Positions 15,912 through 24,124 of a DNA stretch of 37,898 nucleotides are shown piece by piece. The position numbers and the translations under genes are program-made. Source of the DNA: Flavobacteriaceae bacterium (GTDB taxonomy: Bacteria > Bacteroidota > Bacteroidia > Flavobacteriales > Flavobacteriaceae); contig JANSXF010000041.1 of NCBI GenBank assembly GCA_024743095.1, forward strand, positions 1-37,898, written 5' to 3'. The notes below the pieces were generated by a model. It made no database searches and had not been told where the DNA came from. It saw only the letters and a list, made by a program, of their open reading frames with translations. The stretch's first letter is position 1, and each line of letters begins with the position of its first letter.

Positions 15912-18146
15912 ATGATGAAACCATCCCAACCATTGTCCAAAACCGTTTTTTTCTGCGTATTTGTTTTGGTTTTAACTAAGCCTGTTTTTTCTCAGGAACA
16001 GAAAGCCAATTTTCCTCCTCCACAAAACCCGCCTAAGATTGCGGCTACAAAGGTAGAGGGCAAAATATCCATTGACGGTAGATTAAGTGAGCCTGATTGG
16101 GATAGGGCAGAGATTGTATCAGATTTCTTTAGGGTAGAGCCTGCTCAAGGCGGACAGATCAAGAATCCAACAACGGTCAGGGTTCTCTATGATGATAAAA
16201 ACCTTTATTTTGGGGTTTTCTGTGCAGATTCCCTAGGAAAGAAGGGAATTCGAATACAAGATCTTCGTCGGGACTTTAACAAGGGTGATAATGATGTTTT
16301 CGGAATCCAAATCGATGCGCAAAATACCAAACAATATTCCATTTCTTTTCAAACCACGCCCTATGGCAATCAGTTGGACCAACAAAGTTTCAATGATGCC
16401 AATACGGATGATGATTGGAACGCCCTCTGGACGGTACGGACCCAACGGACAGAATTGGGTTTTGTTGCTGAGTTTGCCATTCCTTTTAAATCCATTAGGT
16501 ATGACAGGCCAGTTGAGGGAGTTCCTTTAGAATGGGGCATTACCTTTTATCGCATGGCACGAAGGGATTATGAAAAAACCGTATTCCCTGCAATCCCTCA
16601 ATCCTTTTCTGAAAACAGGATGACCTATGCCGCCAAGTTGACCGGGTTGGAAGTACCACCACCATCGGCAAACATTCGAGTGGAACCCTATGCCCTATAT
16701 CAATATGAAGAAACGAAAGATGCAGATCAGGTAACGGGCAAATCCAATGAACCAAAAATCGGGGGAGATGTGAAATGGGCGGTAAATCCGAACACTGTTG
16801 TGGACCTTACCATAAATACAGATTTTGCCCAAGCGGATGTAGATCGTGCAGTGAACAATTTGGAACGGTTCAATATTTTCTTTCCGGAGAGGCGGCAGTT
16901 CTTTTTGGAAAACTCGGGGATTTGGTCAGGTGGCGGTAATGTGCAGGTTAGACCCTTTTTTAGTCGTACCATAGGGTTGGAAAATTCTTTTAACGCCAGG
17001 CCCGCCCCTTTGGATTTTGGTGCGCGTTTTACCAATCGAGATGAAAGCCAAACCATTGCAGGTCTTGTGGTGCGCCAGCGAGAATCCGAAAATAGTACCA
17101 GTAGTACATTCGGCGTGGCGCGTTACGCTAAAAATTATGGAGATGAAAATAATATCGGTGCCATGGTGACCTATCGATTGGACGATACGGCACAAGATTT
17201 GGGCATTGCAAGCCGTAACAATACGACCCTGTCCATTGATGGACTCATACGGCCTAAAAGTGAAATTACATTAACCTATCTTTTGTCGAGCTCATTGGAC
17301 AGTGAAACAGGTCAAACCGGTTACGCGGGCAGAATTTTTGCAGGGGCACAAACCAACAATTATTACTTAGGTTATCTCAATGCTTTTGTCAGTGAGGACT
17401 ACAATGCCGATATGGGCTATGTTTTTCAACAAGATGTCATGTACCACAGTCCGGGTGGTTATGCCATTGTCAGACCAAAATCACTTCCTTTTATAAGGAG
17501 GTGGGACCCTGGCGCTTTTGTTAATTATTATCATGATTTTGAGGATTTCGGAAACTTTCAACAGGCCAGCCTTTATATTTTTCCCGTTTACACATGGTTC
17601 AAGGACAATAGCTTTTTGGAATTATCATTTACACCTACTTGGCAGAACATTAATTTTGGCTTTGCACCATTGGGAATAGAGATAGAGGAGGGCAACTATC
17701 AATACACCCGATACTTGGTCATGTACAACACTGACCAATCCAAAAAACTATCGGTTTCAGGTAGCTATCAACTTGGAAAATTCTATAATGGTGTTAGAAA
17801 TGCCACCTCTTTGGGAATACGATACGCACCAATTCCGCATATGGCCCTTTCGGCTAACTATGAAAACAATAATATAAACGGACTTGGTATCTTAAAGGAG
17901 GATTTGGACACTAACCTCTATTCTGCCAATTTAAGGGTGGCCCTTAATCCAAGGATCCAATTGTCCACCTTCTACCAATACAACAGTTATGACCAGCAGG
18001 GGAGGTGGAATGTCCGATTGAGTTGGGAGTATATGCCATTGTCCTTTATCTATCTTGTATTTAATGATACCCAAATGGATTCATTTGATCCTGTTCAAAA
18101 TACAACACAGTTTATCAGCAAGATTACTTTTTTGAAACAGTTTTAG
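15912..18146 (+). CDS. DUF5916 outer-membrane protein with CBM9-like domain
   Basis: A 744-residue protein with a signal peptide (about 1-28, ending VFSQ). An N-terminal carbohydrate-binding-family-9-like domain (about 45-235, with IDGRLSEPDWDRAE and VRVLYDDKNLYFGVFC) is followed by a C-terminal DUF5916 beta-barrel (about 250-744) that contains FNIFFPERRQFFLENSGIW, the most conserved stretch of the family, and ends in an aromatic residue (FLKQF). These are common outer-membrane proteins of Bacteroidota with no proven function; the CBM9 label does not prove sugar binding. It lies 26 nt after the phosphatase and is probably the last gene of the long plus-strand block. Confidence 0.85.
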   Translation: MMKPSQPLSKTVFFCVFVLVLTKPVFSQEQKANFPPPQNPPKIAATKVEGKISIDGRLSEPDWDRAEIVSDFFRVEPAQGGQIKNPTTVRVLYDDKNLYFGVFCADSLGKKGIRIQDLRRDFNKGDNDVFGIQIDAQNTKQYSISFQTTPYGNQLDQQSFNDANTDDDWNALWTVRTQRTELGFVAEFAIPFKSIRYDRPVEGVPLEWGITFYRMARRDYEKTVFPAIPQSFSENRMTYAAKLTGLEVPPPSANIRVEPYALYQYEETKDADQVTGKSNEPKIGGDVKWAVNPNTVVDLTINTDFAQADVDRAVNNLERFNIFFPERRQFFLENSGIWSGGGNVQVRPFFSRTIGLENSFNARPAPLDFGARFTNRDESQTIAGLVVRQRESENSTSSTFGVARYAKNYGDENNIGAMVTYRLDDTAQDLGIASRNNTTLSIDGLIRPKSEITLTYLLSSSLDSETGQTGYAGRIFAGAQTNNYYLGYLNAFVSEDYNADMGYVFQQDVMYHSPGGYAIVRPKSLPFIRRWDPGAFVNYYHDFEDFGNFQQASLYIFPVYTWFKDNSFLELSFTPTWQNINFGFAPLGIEIEEGNYQYTRYLVMYNTDQSKKLSVSGSYQLGKFYNGVRNATSLGIRYAPIPHMALSANYENNNINGLGILKEDLDTNLYSANLRVALNPRIQLSTFYQYNSYDQQGRWNVRLSWEYMPLSFIYLVFNDTQMDSFDPVQNTTQFISKITFLKQF

Positions 18147-18212
18147 CATAGATTGTAATCGGTTCTTTTACTTAGAAAATACGAGAAGGAAGAGATTGCC
18201 ATTTTTTGGTTT

Positions 18213-19271
18213 TTACTCTTGAGGTATTCCAATGCACATAAGGGTTTCTCCTTTATTTACCGGTGGGGTACCAATTTTGTACAAAATGGTGCCGCTTTCA
18301 GGAGCTTTGATTATTTCTAGAGCGTCACCGTATAAGTTGGTTATCGTGCCGACAACTTGTCCCTTGCTAACTGTATCCCCTGCTCTTAGTTCACTATAAA
18401 ATATCCCGGTTGCAGGAACCTTTAGGTAAGCCTGATTGTTGTATTTTACAAGTTTTTTTGGGCGGTCTAATTTGCTATGGTACATATCTAGGCCCTTAAG
18501 AGTATTATAGATGCCATTTTTGTTCAGTTTAACTGCTTCTGCCTGCACATTTCCCAATGCGCCAGCTTCAAGGCTAAGACCCACCTTACCATCTTGAACT
18601 GCTTGTTTAAAGGCATATTTGGCTGGTTCGTCATTTTTTAGGTTGTACGGATAAGAAACCACATTGGAAAACCCTGATGATTCCGATAGCCATTTTGCCT
18701 GAGCCGTAGCATCGGGCTTAGTTTGATTATTATAATAGCAGACAAAGGGTATCAAATCTTCACTGGCGTCTCCTCCATGGATATCCAAGAATACATCGCT
18801 AATGGGAATAAGGTTCTCCGTGATATAATAAGCAAGCTGTTCGGTGACCGTGCCGTCCAATTTTCCTGGGAATGCGTTATTGAGATTGACTTTATCCTGC
18901 GGATTTATAAATGGGGACCGTCCATAAAAAGATGCTTTATTGGTGATGGGTATCACAATTAAATTCCCTTTCAGTCTTTCTGGCTCTATTTCCTTGAGGA
19001 ACTCCTGAACGGCCATAATGGGCGGGTACTCATATCCGTGCACGCCAGATAGGATGGTTAAGGTTTTTCCTGTTTCTTTTCCTTTGATGATTACTATAGG
19101 CAAGTTGGTTGAATTTCCCGAAGTGTCCTTGAAATCAATACTGCTCCTCAAAATCGATGTAGGCAATAACGAGGCTATCTTATTGGAAATATCGTTTTGG
19201 GCTGTCATGTTCGAGGAAATAAAAAATATCTGCCAAAAAAATAAGTGATAGAAAAACAGGTATTTTTTCAT
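18213..19271 (-). CDS. Secreted aspartoacylase/succinylglutamate desuccinylase-like metallohydrolase
   Basis: A 352-residue exported protein of the M14-related AstE/AspA family with a signal peptide of about 1-25 (MKKYLFFYHL...NMTAQ). Zinc-binding residues are visible as GVHGYEYP (His78, Glu81) and LDIHGGD (His165); the catalytic Glu lies in GLSLEAGALG. The C-terminal 70 residues have a lipoyl/biotinyl-like beta fold (GDTVSKGQVVGTITN), as in other bacterial members. It would remove an acyl or aminoacyl group by zinc hydrolysis; the substrate is unknown. It is convergent with the DUF5916 gene (66-nt gap, no clear terminator) and has its own -7 box at 19292. Confidence 0.85.
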   Translation of the reverse strand: MKKYLFFYHLFFWQIFFISSNMTAQNDISNKIASLLPTSILRSSIDFKDTSGNSTNLPIVIIKGKETGKTLTILSGVHGYEYPPIMAVQEFLKEIEPERLKGNLIVIPITNKASFYGRSPFINPQDKVNLNNAFPGKLDGTVTEQLAYYITENLIPISDVFLDIHGGDASEDLIPFVCYYNNQTKPDATAQAKWLSESSGFSNVVSYPYNLKNDEPAKYAFKQAVQDGKVGLSLEAGALGNVQAEAVKLNKNGIYNTLKGLDMYHSKLDRPKKLVKYNNQAYLKVPATGIFYSELRAGDTVSKGQVVGTITNLYGDALEIIKAPESGTILYKIGTPPVNKGETLMCIGIPQE

Positions 19272-19291
19272 CTGTTACTTGTTAAAGACGG

Positions 19292-19299
19292 CAAAGTTA
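19292..19299 (-). promoter_or_regulatory. -7 element of the aspartoacylase-like gene
   Basis: On the minus strand this reads TAACTTTG, matching TAnnTTTG, 20 nt upstream of the ATG. No clear -33 motif is seen at 19-bp distance. Confidence 0.45.
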
Positions 19300-19494
19300 G
19301 GCAATAACAATAAGCTTAAGAATATGGATCGTAGATATCCCGATCTTTAGGACAAGTTTTTTATTTGATAAAACATTGTTATGCTCCTGTGGAGGGGTTT
19401 GTGATCAATGGCGGATTCAAGATTAAAGTTTAAAGTGAGATTCTATAAAAGGATAAGGGAGCAATGTTACATTGTACCATGTAATTTATCAATT

Positions 19495-19537
19495 AAGGAT
19501 GTCAAGAACCTATTCGCTCTTGGCGTCCTTTGTTTTT
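19495..19537 (+). terminator. Strong terminator without an upstream gene
   Basis: A 13-bp stem with two G-U pairs (arms 19495-19507 and 19518-19530, loop of 10 nt) is followed by TGTTTTTGG. It points along the plus strand, yet 19300-19494 holds no convincing gene; a 63-codon frame at 19408 runs straight through the hairpin and is not believable. The rest of 19272-19684 shows nothing coding. The terminator may end a small RNA or be the tail of a lost gene. Confidence 0.5.
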
Positions 19538-19684
19538 GGTTTTCCCAAATTAAAAAAGAGGTATATTTTCCAGGGATAGTGGAAATGCTATGTCCGTAGT
19601 TTTTCAACGCATGGGGACCCAAGAGCATCACCAGGCCTTGAATTGATGTATTGGTGGAAACAGTTTTATTTTATATTAACACTA

Positions 19685-19725
19685 TAGTGGTAATTATTGG
19701 TTATATTTGATAATAATTACTATTA
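19685..19725 (+). promoter_or_regulatory. hipBA promoter/operator
   Basis: TATATTTG (19702-19709) matches the -7 consensus. It is enclosed by a 14-bp inverted repeat with two mismatches: the left arm starts TAGTGGTAATT (19685-19698), the right arm is AATAATTACTATTA (19712-19725), and the spacer is 13 bp. The right arm runs into the antitoxin start codon. This is where a HipB-type repressor would be expected to autoregulate. Confidence 0.55.
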
Positions 19726-20030
19726 TGGTGTCACTTATTACAAAAAATAAAGCCCAAAAGAGAATTTCTTGGAACATGAGGGATCTCCGCCTTGGGAGGG
19801 GGCTCACCCAAAAGGGTTTGGCCGAACGCTCAGGGGTAAGTTTATCCTCGTTGCGCAAGTTCGAGCAAAAGGGGATCATTTCCCTGGAATCGTTTTTAAA
19901 GTTGGCCTTGGTGCTGGGATGTATGGATAAACTTATAGAAGCTACCGAACCCATGGAAAGGAATTTTTTATCCATTGATGATGTATTGGCCAAAGATGAC
20001 AAAAAGCCCAAAAGGGGTACACAGGGATGA
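19725..20030 (+). CDS. hipB: HipB-like XRE antitoxin
   Basis: A 101-residue DNA-binding protein with a Cro/C1-type helix-turn-helix (about 12-66): ISWNMRDLRLGRGLTQKGLAERSGVSLSSLRKFE, then SLESFLKLALVLG. It neutralises the HipA kinase and represses the operon by operator binding. ATG 19725 was chosen because a possible TTG start at 19707 lies inside the -7 box. It overlaps the hipA start by 4 nt (ATGA), giving coupled translation, as usual for this pair. Confidence 0.82.
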   Translation: MVSLITKNKAQKRISWNMRDLRLGRGLTQKGLAERSGVSLSSLRKFEQKGIISLESFLKLALVLGCMDKLIEATEPMERNFLSIDDVLAKDDKKPKRGTQG

Positions 20031-21265
20031 GTACGTATATTTCTGTAAACGAAGTAAGGGTCGGGATGGATTTTGGAACCGGTATTGTCCCGGTGGGCCG
20101 TTTGGCCGTTCGGGACTATAAAACCTATTTTGAATATGACGCGGATTTCATAAAAACAGGATTGGAAATATCCCCGATCAAACTCCCCCTTGGTCCGGGA
20201 CTTCAGGTGTTCGATTATCAAACCTTTGAGGGCTTGCCCGGGGTCTTTAATGACAGCCTGCCCGATGGATGGGGACGGCTGCTGTTCGATCGGTATGTTG
20301 GAAGTCGAAATCTGCTGCCAGATGATCTTTCCGCTCTGGACCGATTGGCCCACGTGGGTACAACAGGACTCGGGGCCTTGGTATATGAACCTGATTACAG
20401 TAAGATGGTCGTTGACAAGGATGAGATAGACCTGGATATACTTTCCCGGCATACACAGGAGATTTTGGATGGTGCGGCCGGTGAGGTACTGGAGGAACTG
20501 ATCGATCTGAACGGTTCGTCCGCGGGAGCCCGCCCAAAGGCCCTTATTGGTTTGGATAGGACGAAAACCCATATCATCTCGGGGAAACATGAACTTGGAC
20601 CGGGCCATGAGCATTGGCTGGTCAAATTTGCCAATAATAGCGATGGTACCGATGCCGGTGCAATCGAGTATGTATATGCCCTTATGGCCAAGGAAGCAGG
20701 TGTGGATATGATGCCCGTACATTTATTTGAAGCGACAAGGGGCTCCGGTTATTTTGCTACCCAACGTTTTGACAGGGTAGGGGAGAAAAGGTTCCATATG
20801 CATACCGCCAGTGGTCTACTACATTCCAACTTTAGGATACCATCCTTGGACTATGAAGATTTGATCACCCTTACCGGCGTGCTTACCAGAGATGTTCGGG
20901 AAGTCGAGAAGATGTTCCGTCTTGCCGTATTCAATGTGCTCTCCCATAACAGGGACGACCATGGTAAAAACTTTTCTTTTCTTATGGATGGGAACGGGGA
21001 GTGGAAATTGTCCCCTGCCTATGACCTGACCTTTTCATCTGGTCCACGGGGTCAGCAGAGCACCATGGTCATGGGAGAGGGCCGGTCCCCATCCATTGAA
21101 GATTTGTTTAAATTAGGGGAGGAAGCCAGTCTTAAACCATCCAAGGTCAATGAAATTGTAGGGCAAACCAAGTACGCCCTAAGTCATTGGGAGGTTTTGG
21201 CAGATGAACATGGTGTCACGAAAACAAATACCAAGCTCATTACATCCAGGATTACTACTGTTTGA
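20027..21265 (+). CDS. hipA: HipA-like serine/threonine kinase toxin
   Basis: A 412-residue HipA-family kinase. An N-terminal subdomain (about 1-110) includes FNDSLPDGWGRLL; the activation/P-loop-like segment is NGSSAGARPKA (about 165-175). The catalytic loop SHNRDDHGKN has Asp310, matching E. coli Asp309, and SPAYDLT has Asp333, matching Asp332. All key kinase residues are present, so the toxin is probably active. HipA kinases phosphorylate aminoacyl-tRNA synthetases (GltX in E. coli) and cause growth arrest; the target here is not known. It forms a bicistron with the HipB gene and is followed by a weak terminator. Confidence 0.9.
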   Translation: MSTYISVNEVRVGMDFGTGIVPVGRLAVRDYKTYFEYDADFIKTGLEISPIKLPLGPGLQVFDYQTFEGLPGVFNDSLPDGWGRLLFDRYVGSRNLLPDDLSALDRLAHVGTTGLGALVYEPDYSKMVVDKDEIDLDILSRHTQEILDGAAGEVLEELIDLNGSSAGARPKALIGLDRTKTHIISGKHELGPGHEHWLVKFANNSDGTDAGAIEYVYALMAKEAGVDMMPVHLFEATRGSGYFATQRFDRVGEKRFHMHTASGLLHSNFRIPSLDYEDLITLTGVLTRDVREVEKMFRLAVFNVLSHNRDDHGKNFSFLMDGNGEWKLSPAYDLTFSSGPRGQQSTMVMGEGRSPSIEDLFKLGEEASLKPSKVNEIVGQTKYALSHWEVLADEHGVTKTNTKLITSRITTV

Positions 21266-21271
21266 TAGGTT

Positions 21272-21303
21272 GGCTGTCCTACTTTGACAGCTATTTCCTT
21301 TCC
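21272..21303 (+). terminator. Possible terminator after hipA
   Basis: The stem GCTGTC/GACAGC (21273-21278 and 21286-21291, loop 7) is extendable by one G-U pair and followed by the T/C-rich TATTTCCTTTCC. The T-run is weak. The remaining 86 nt to the next gene show nothing else. Confidence 0.35.
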
Positions 21304-21389
21304 TAACGATGCAAAATCGGCCCGGATTCATGCACTAAAGCTGAGGGTTTGGGGAGACGAATTAAGGAAAGAAGGAAGGATGTCATGGG

Positions 21390-22142
21390 TCAAGATCCAG
21401 GTAATAATTTTTTTATTAGTTCCTCTTTACGTCTAACGGCAACCTCGATTTTTGAACCGTCGGTCAATACAATATATCCTCCTTTCCCTTTGACATAGTG
21501 CTCTACGAATGATAGATTGACAAGATGGGATTTGTGTACCCTGAAAAAAGCATTGCCTTCCAGAACACCTTCAAAATACTTTAAGGTTTTGGAAGCAGTT
21601 ATTCTTTTGTTTGAAAGCGTATGGATGTGCGTGTAATTGACATCCGATTGAAGTCTAATGATATCGTTCGTGTCCAGCATGGCAAACCCATCCAGAGTGG
21701 GGATCGCAATTCTTTTTGATAATTCATTTCCTTCTTTAAAATTATGGAATAGAATATCAATCTTTTTGGAAGTTTCTTTTAGGTTTTTGTGATTCCTAAG
21801 TTTTTGCAGGGCGTTGGCCAGATCATTTTTGTCAATAGGCTTTAAGAGATAATCCAAGGCCGAGAACTTAAAGGCCTGTAGGGCGTAATTGTCAAAAGAG
21901 GTGGTAAATATCACTTCAAAATCAAAAGTGTCCAGTTGCGACAAAAGGTCAAAACCTGTATTCTTACCAAGTTGTACATCCAAAAAAACAATATCAGGGA
22001 ATGAACAGGTAATTTCACCTTTGGCCTCATTAATGGTTTTGCAGCGGGCCATAACTTCAATGTCGTGTCCTTGGTCCTGCAACAGTCCATCCAAACGGTT
22101 GATACAGTGCTGCTCATCATCTACGATAATAGCCTTTAACAT
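21390..22142 (-). CDS. LytTR family response regulator
   Basis: A 250-residue two-component regulator. The receiver domain (1-120) has acidic residues VDDE (Asp8/Asp9), the phospho-acceptor in FLDVQ (Asp55), the switch Thr in FTTSFD and Lys in LLKPID. A LytTR DNA-binding domain (about 145-248) includes DIIRLQSDVNYTHIH, the middle HKSHLVNLSFVEHY and the end DGSKIEVAVRRKEEL. LytTR domains usually bind pairs of short direct repeats about 21 bp apart. It is 7 nt downstream of the histidine kinase gene and surely its partner. See the repeats at 24003-24055 for a candidate target. Confidence 0.9.
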   Translation of the reverse strand: MLKAIIVDDEQHCINRLDGLLQDQGHDIEVMARCKTINEAKGEITCSFPDIVFLDVQLGKNTGFDLLSQLDTFDFEVIFTTSFDNYALQAFKFSALDYLLKPIDKNDLANALQKLRNHKNLKETSKKIDILFHNFKEGNELSKRIAIPTLDGFAMLDTNDIIRLQSDVNYTHIHTLSNKRITASKTLKYFEGVLEGNAFFRVHKSHLVNLSFVEHYVKGKGGYIVLTDGSKIEVAVRRKEELIKKLLPGS

Positions 22143-22149
22143 AACGTTT

Positions 22150-23946
22150 TTAAAATTGAAGTTCCAATGGAAGTCGTATCTCTACACGAACTCCTTCCGT
22201 TTTGTCCGACAAATTAATAGATCCATCGGTATTCTTTAAATGGTTGATGATATCTATTCGGTTGCTGGTAATTTTTACACCAAAAGGACTTTTCTTTTTG
22301 TTGTGCGTATAGGTTCCCGATCTTCCGACTCCATTGTCCTCCACAACGTACTCCAACATGTTTCCGTCTTTTTTTATCAAGAGGTCGATTTGTCCATTTC
22401 CTTGTTTTGGGGCAATTCCGTGCCAAATACTGTTTTCGATAAATGGTTGCAATATGAGCGGGGGGACCAATGTGTTGTCAGGTTCAACATTGTCATCAAC
22501 CGATATGCGGTAGATGAGCTTGTTCTCCAATCGAAGGGCCTCTATCTGCATGTACAGTTCCATCAGCTCCAGGTCTTCCTCCAAGGTAATCCATTTTTTT
22601 TCGGAGTTTTCAAGGATAGCCCGTGTAAGTTTGGAGAACTTGACCAAATAATCATCGGCCTGTTGGATATCGTTTTTGGAAATAAAATCGCTAATGGAGT
22701 TGAGCGAGTTAAAAATAAAATGTGGGTTCATTTGGGAGCGCAGGGCCTTGAGCTCGGTCTCTGCCACCTTTGCATTAAATTCGGCCACTCTTCCTTTTTC
22801 CAATGCATCGCGTCTGCGTTTGTACAAAAAATACCCTACAATAGACATCAATGTCAAGAGTATGGCCCCCAATAAATACCCATTTTTCACTAATTCCTGT
22901 CTCTTTATTTCCTCTTGGGCGATCGCTTGTTGTCGCTCCATTTGAAACTGCATCTCCTTTCGGGTCAATTCAGATCTCTTTTCCTCATTGAGAACACTGT
23001 CCCTGAGTTGGACATGCTCTTTGTAGACATCAAGGGCTTCGGCCATATTTCCATTGTGCTCGTATACCCGGCTCAACACTTCCCACGAATCGGATTCCCA
23101 TTCCACGGCACCAATCTCCTTGGAAAGCGCAAGGGCTTTGTGGGCATTTGTTTCTGCCAGGTCATAGTTGTTGAACAACACATTGATTTTGCCAATACTG
23201 TTCAATGCGGAGGCCTCAATATACTTGTTCCCAATCTGCTGGGCGAGGTCTGCTGCTTCTTGATAGCGCGCAAGTGCCTTTACGTTGTGTCCCAGCTTTT
23301 TGTAGGCCAAGGCCAAGTTATTGGTAATCGCTGCTATAAACAGGTTGTTTTCTTCCAGTTTGGCCAAAGCCAGGGCCTTCTCCAAATAGGAAACACCTTC
23401 TTCAAAATTTTCCGTGTCGTTATACACAATGGCAATATTGGAAAGTGCTTTGATCTCATCTGGTCTGTTGTCCAGTGATTGTGCCGTTGATAGGTAGGCA
23501 CGATAATTTGTCAAGGCCTTGTCGTATTCCTTTAAATCGGCATGGATATTGCCAATATTGCCCAATAGACTTGACTCCAGTTGTTTGTTGGCCATCTTTT
23601 GGCTCAAGACCAAGGCCTTTTGATAAGCATCCAATGCATTGAGATTGTCGCCCAAAACATAATAGAGGTTCCCTTTTTGTCGGTGGGCCAGGGCCTCGCC
23701 CTTGATCCAGTTTGTTTTTTCTGAAATCGCTATGGCCTCCTCCACATTTGGAAGTGCATCGTTGGGACTGGAATAGGTCATCTTCCCAGCCATTTCAATA
23801 AGCAGTCCGGCCCTTATGGTATCTTGTAAAGTGTGTCCCTCCAATTCATTTCTCAGGGAGTCAAGCTGTACCTCTTGTGAACTGCCGCATAAGGGGAATA
23901 ACATGATGAGAATGGAAAAACAGGTTTTTTTGATTGGTCGCAGCAT
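22150..23946 (-). CDS. TPR sensor histidine kinase (LytS-type)
   Basis: A 598-residue kinase. It has a signal peptide/anchor (1-22), a periplasmic sensor made of about seven tetratricopeptide repeats (roughly 60-315, e.g. GNLYYVLGDNLNALDAYQKAL), a coiled-coil (about 320-352), one transmembrane helix (about 355-376), a second coiled-coil, and a His_kinase domain with SQMNPHFIFNSLNSI (phospho-acceptor His409) and ATP-binding motifs LQPFIENSIWHG and VEDNGVGR. ATG 23946 gives the signal peptide; an upstream in-frame ATG at 24087 would extend through the promoter and across the divergent intergenic region. TPR sensors respond to protein partners or envelope signals. It is divergent from the lipoprotein and the four paralogues. 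Confidence 0.9.
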   Translation of the reverse strand: MLRPIKKTCFSILIMLFPLCGSSQEVQLDSLRNELEGHTLQDTIRAGLLIEMAGKMTYSSPNDALPNVEEAIAISEKTNWIKGEALAHRQKGNLYYVLGDNLNALDAYQKALVLSQKMANKQLESSLLGNIGNIHADLKEYDKALTNYRAYLSTAQSLDNRPDEIKALSNIAIVYNDTENFEEGVSYLEKALALAKLEENNLFIAAITNNLALAYKKLGHNVKALARYQEAADLAQQIGNKYIEASALNSIGKINVLFNNYDLAETNAHKALALSKEIGAVEWESDSWEVLSRVYEHNGNMAEALDVYKEHVQLRDSVLNEEKRSELTRKEMQFQMERQQAIAQEEIKRQELVKNGYLLGAILLTLMSIVGYFLYKRRRDALEKGRVAEFNAKVAETELKALRSQMNPHFIFNSLNSISDFISKNDIQQADDYLVKFSKLTRAILENSEKKWITLEEDLELMELYMQIEALRLENKLIYRISVDDNVEPDNTLVPPLILQPFIENSIWHGIAPKQGNGQIDLLIKKDGNMLEYVVEDNGVGRSGTYTHNKKKSPFGVKITSNRIDIINHLKNTDGSINLSDKTEGVRVEIRLPLELQF

Positions 23947-23966
23947 GTTCTGATGTTGGTGAACCC

Positions 23967-23974
23967 CAAATTTA
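23967..23974 (-). promoter_or_regulatory. -7 element of the kinase-regulator operon
   Basis: Read on the minus strand it is TAAATTTG, a match to TAnnTTTG, 20 nt upstream of the kinase ATG. The -33 region (23994-23997, TGGT on the minus strand) is a poor match, which suits an activator-dependent promoter; the nearest of the 21-bp repeats begins 6 bp beyond it. Confidence 0.5.
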
Positions 23975-24002
23975 AACCATTTGAACCTGTTATACCATTG
24001 TT

Positions 24003-24055
24003 TACGGATAATGAAAAAATAACTACGGTAATGTTGAATAACCATACGTATAATA
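24003..24055. promoter_or_regulatory. Three direct repeats with exact 21-bp period
   Basis: TACGGATAATG (24003), TACGGTAATG (24024) and TACGTATAATA (24045) recur at exactly 21-bp intervals, two helical turns. LytTR regulators such as AgrA bind 9-bp direct repeats with 12-bp spacers, the same 21-bp period. The array lies between the divergent kinase operon and the lipoprotein/paralogue operon, just outside both predicted -33 positions. A fourth, out-of-phase TACGGCATAAT is at 24104. Confidence 0.5.
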
Positions 24056-24124
24056 ATTGACCATGGCACAAGGGCAATGGAATTCATAGTTTAGAGATTG
24101 CTATACGGCATAATCATTAACTAT

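Noticed and set aside
19408..19599. 63-codon plus-strand reading frame between the aspartoacylase-like gene and hipB
   Set aside because: It runs through a strong terminator hairpin, has no signal or motif, and composition unlike the neighbours; probably chance.
23947..24087. N-terminal extension of the histidine kinase
   Set aside because: It would cross the -7 box and the 21-bp repeats and hide the signal peptide beginning at 23946.
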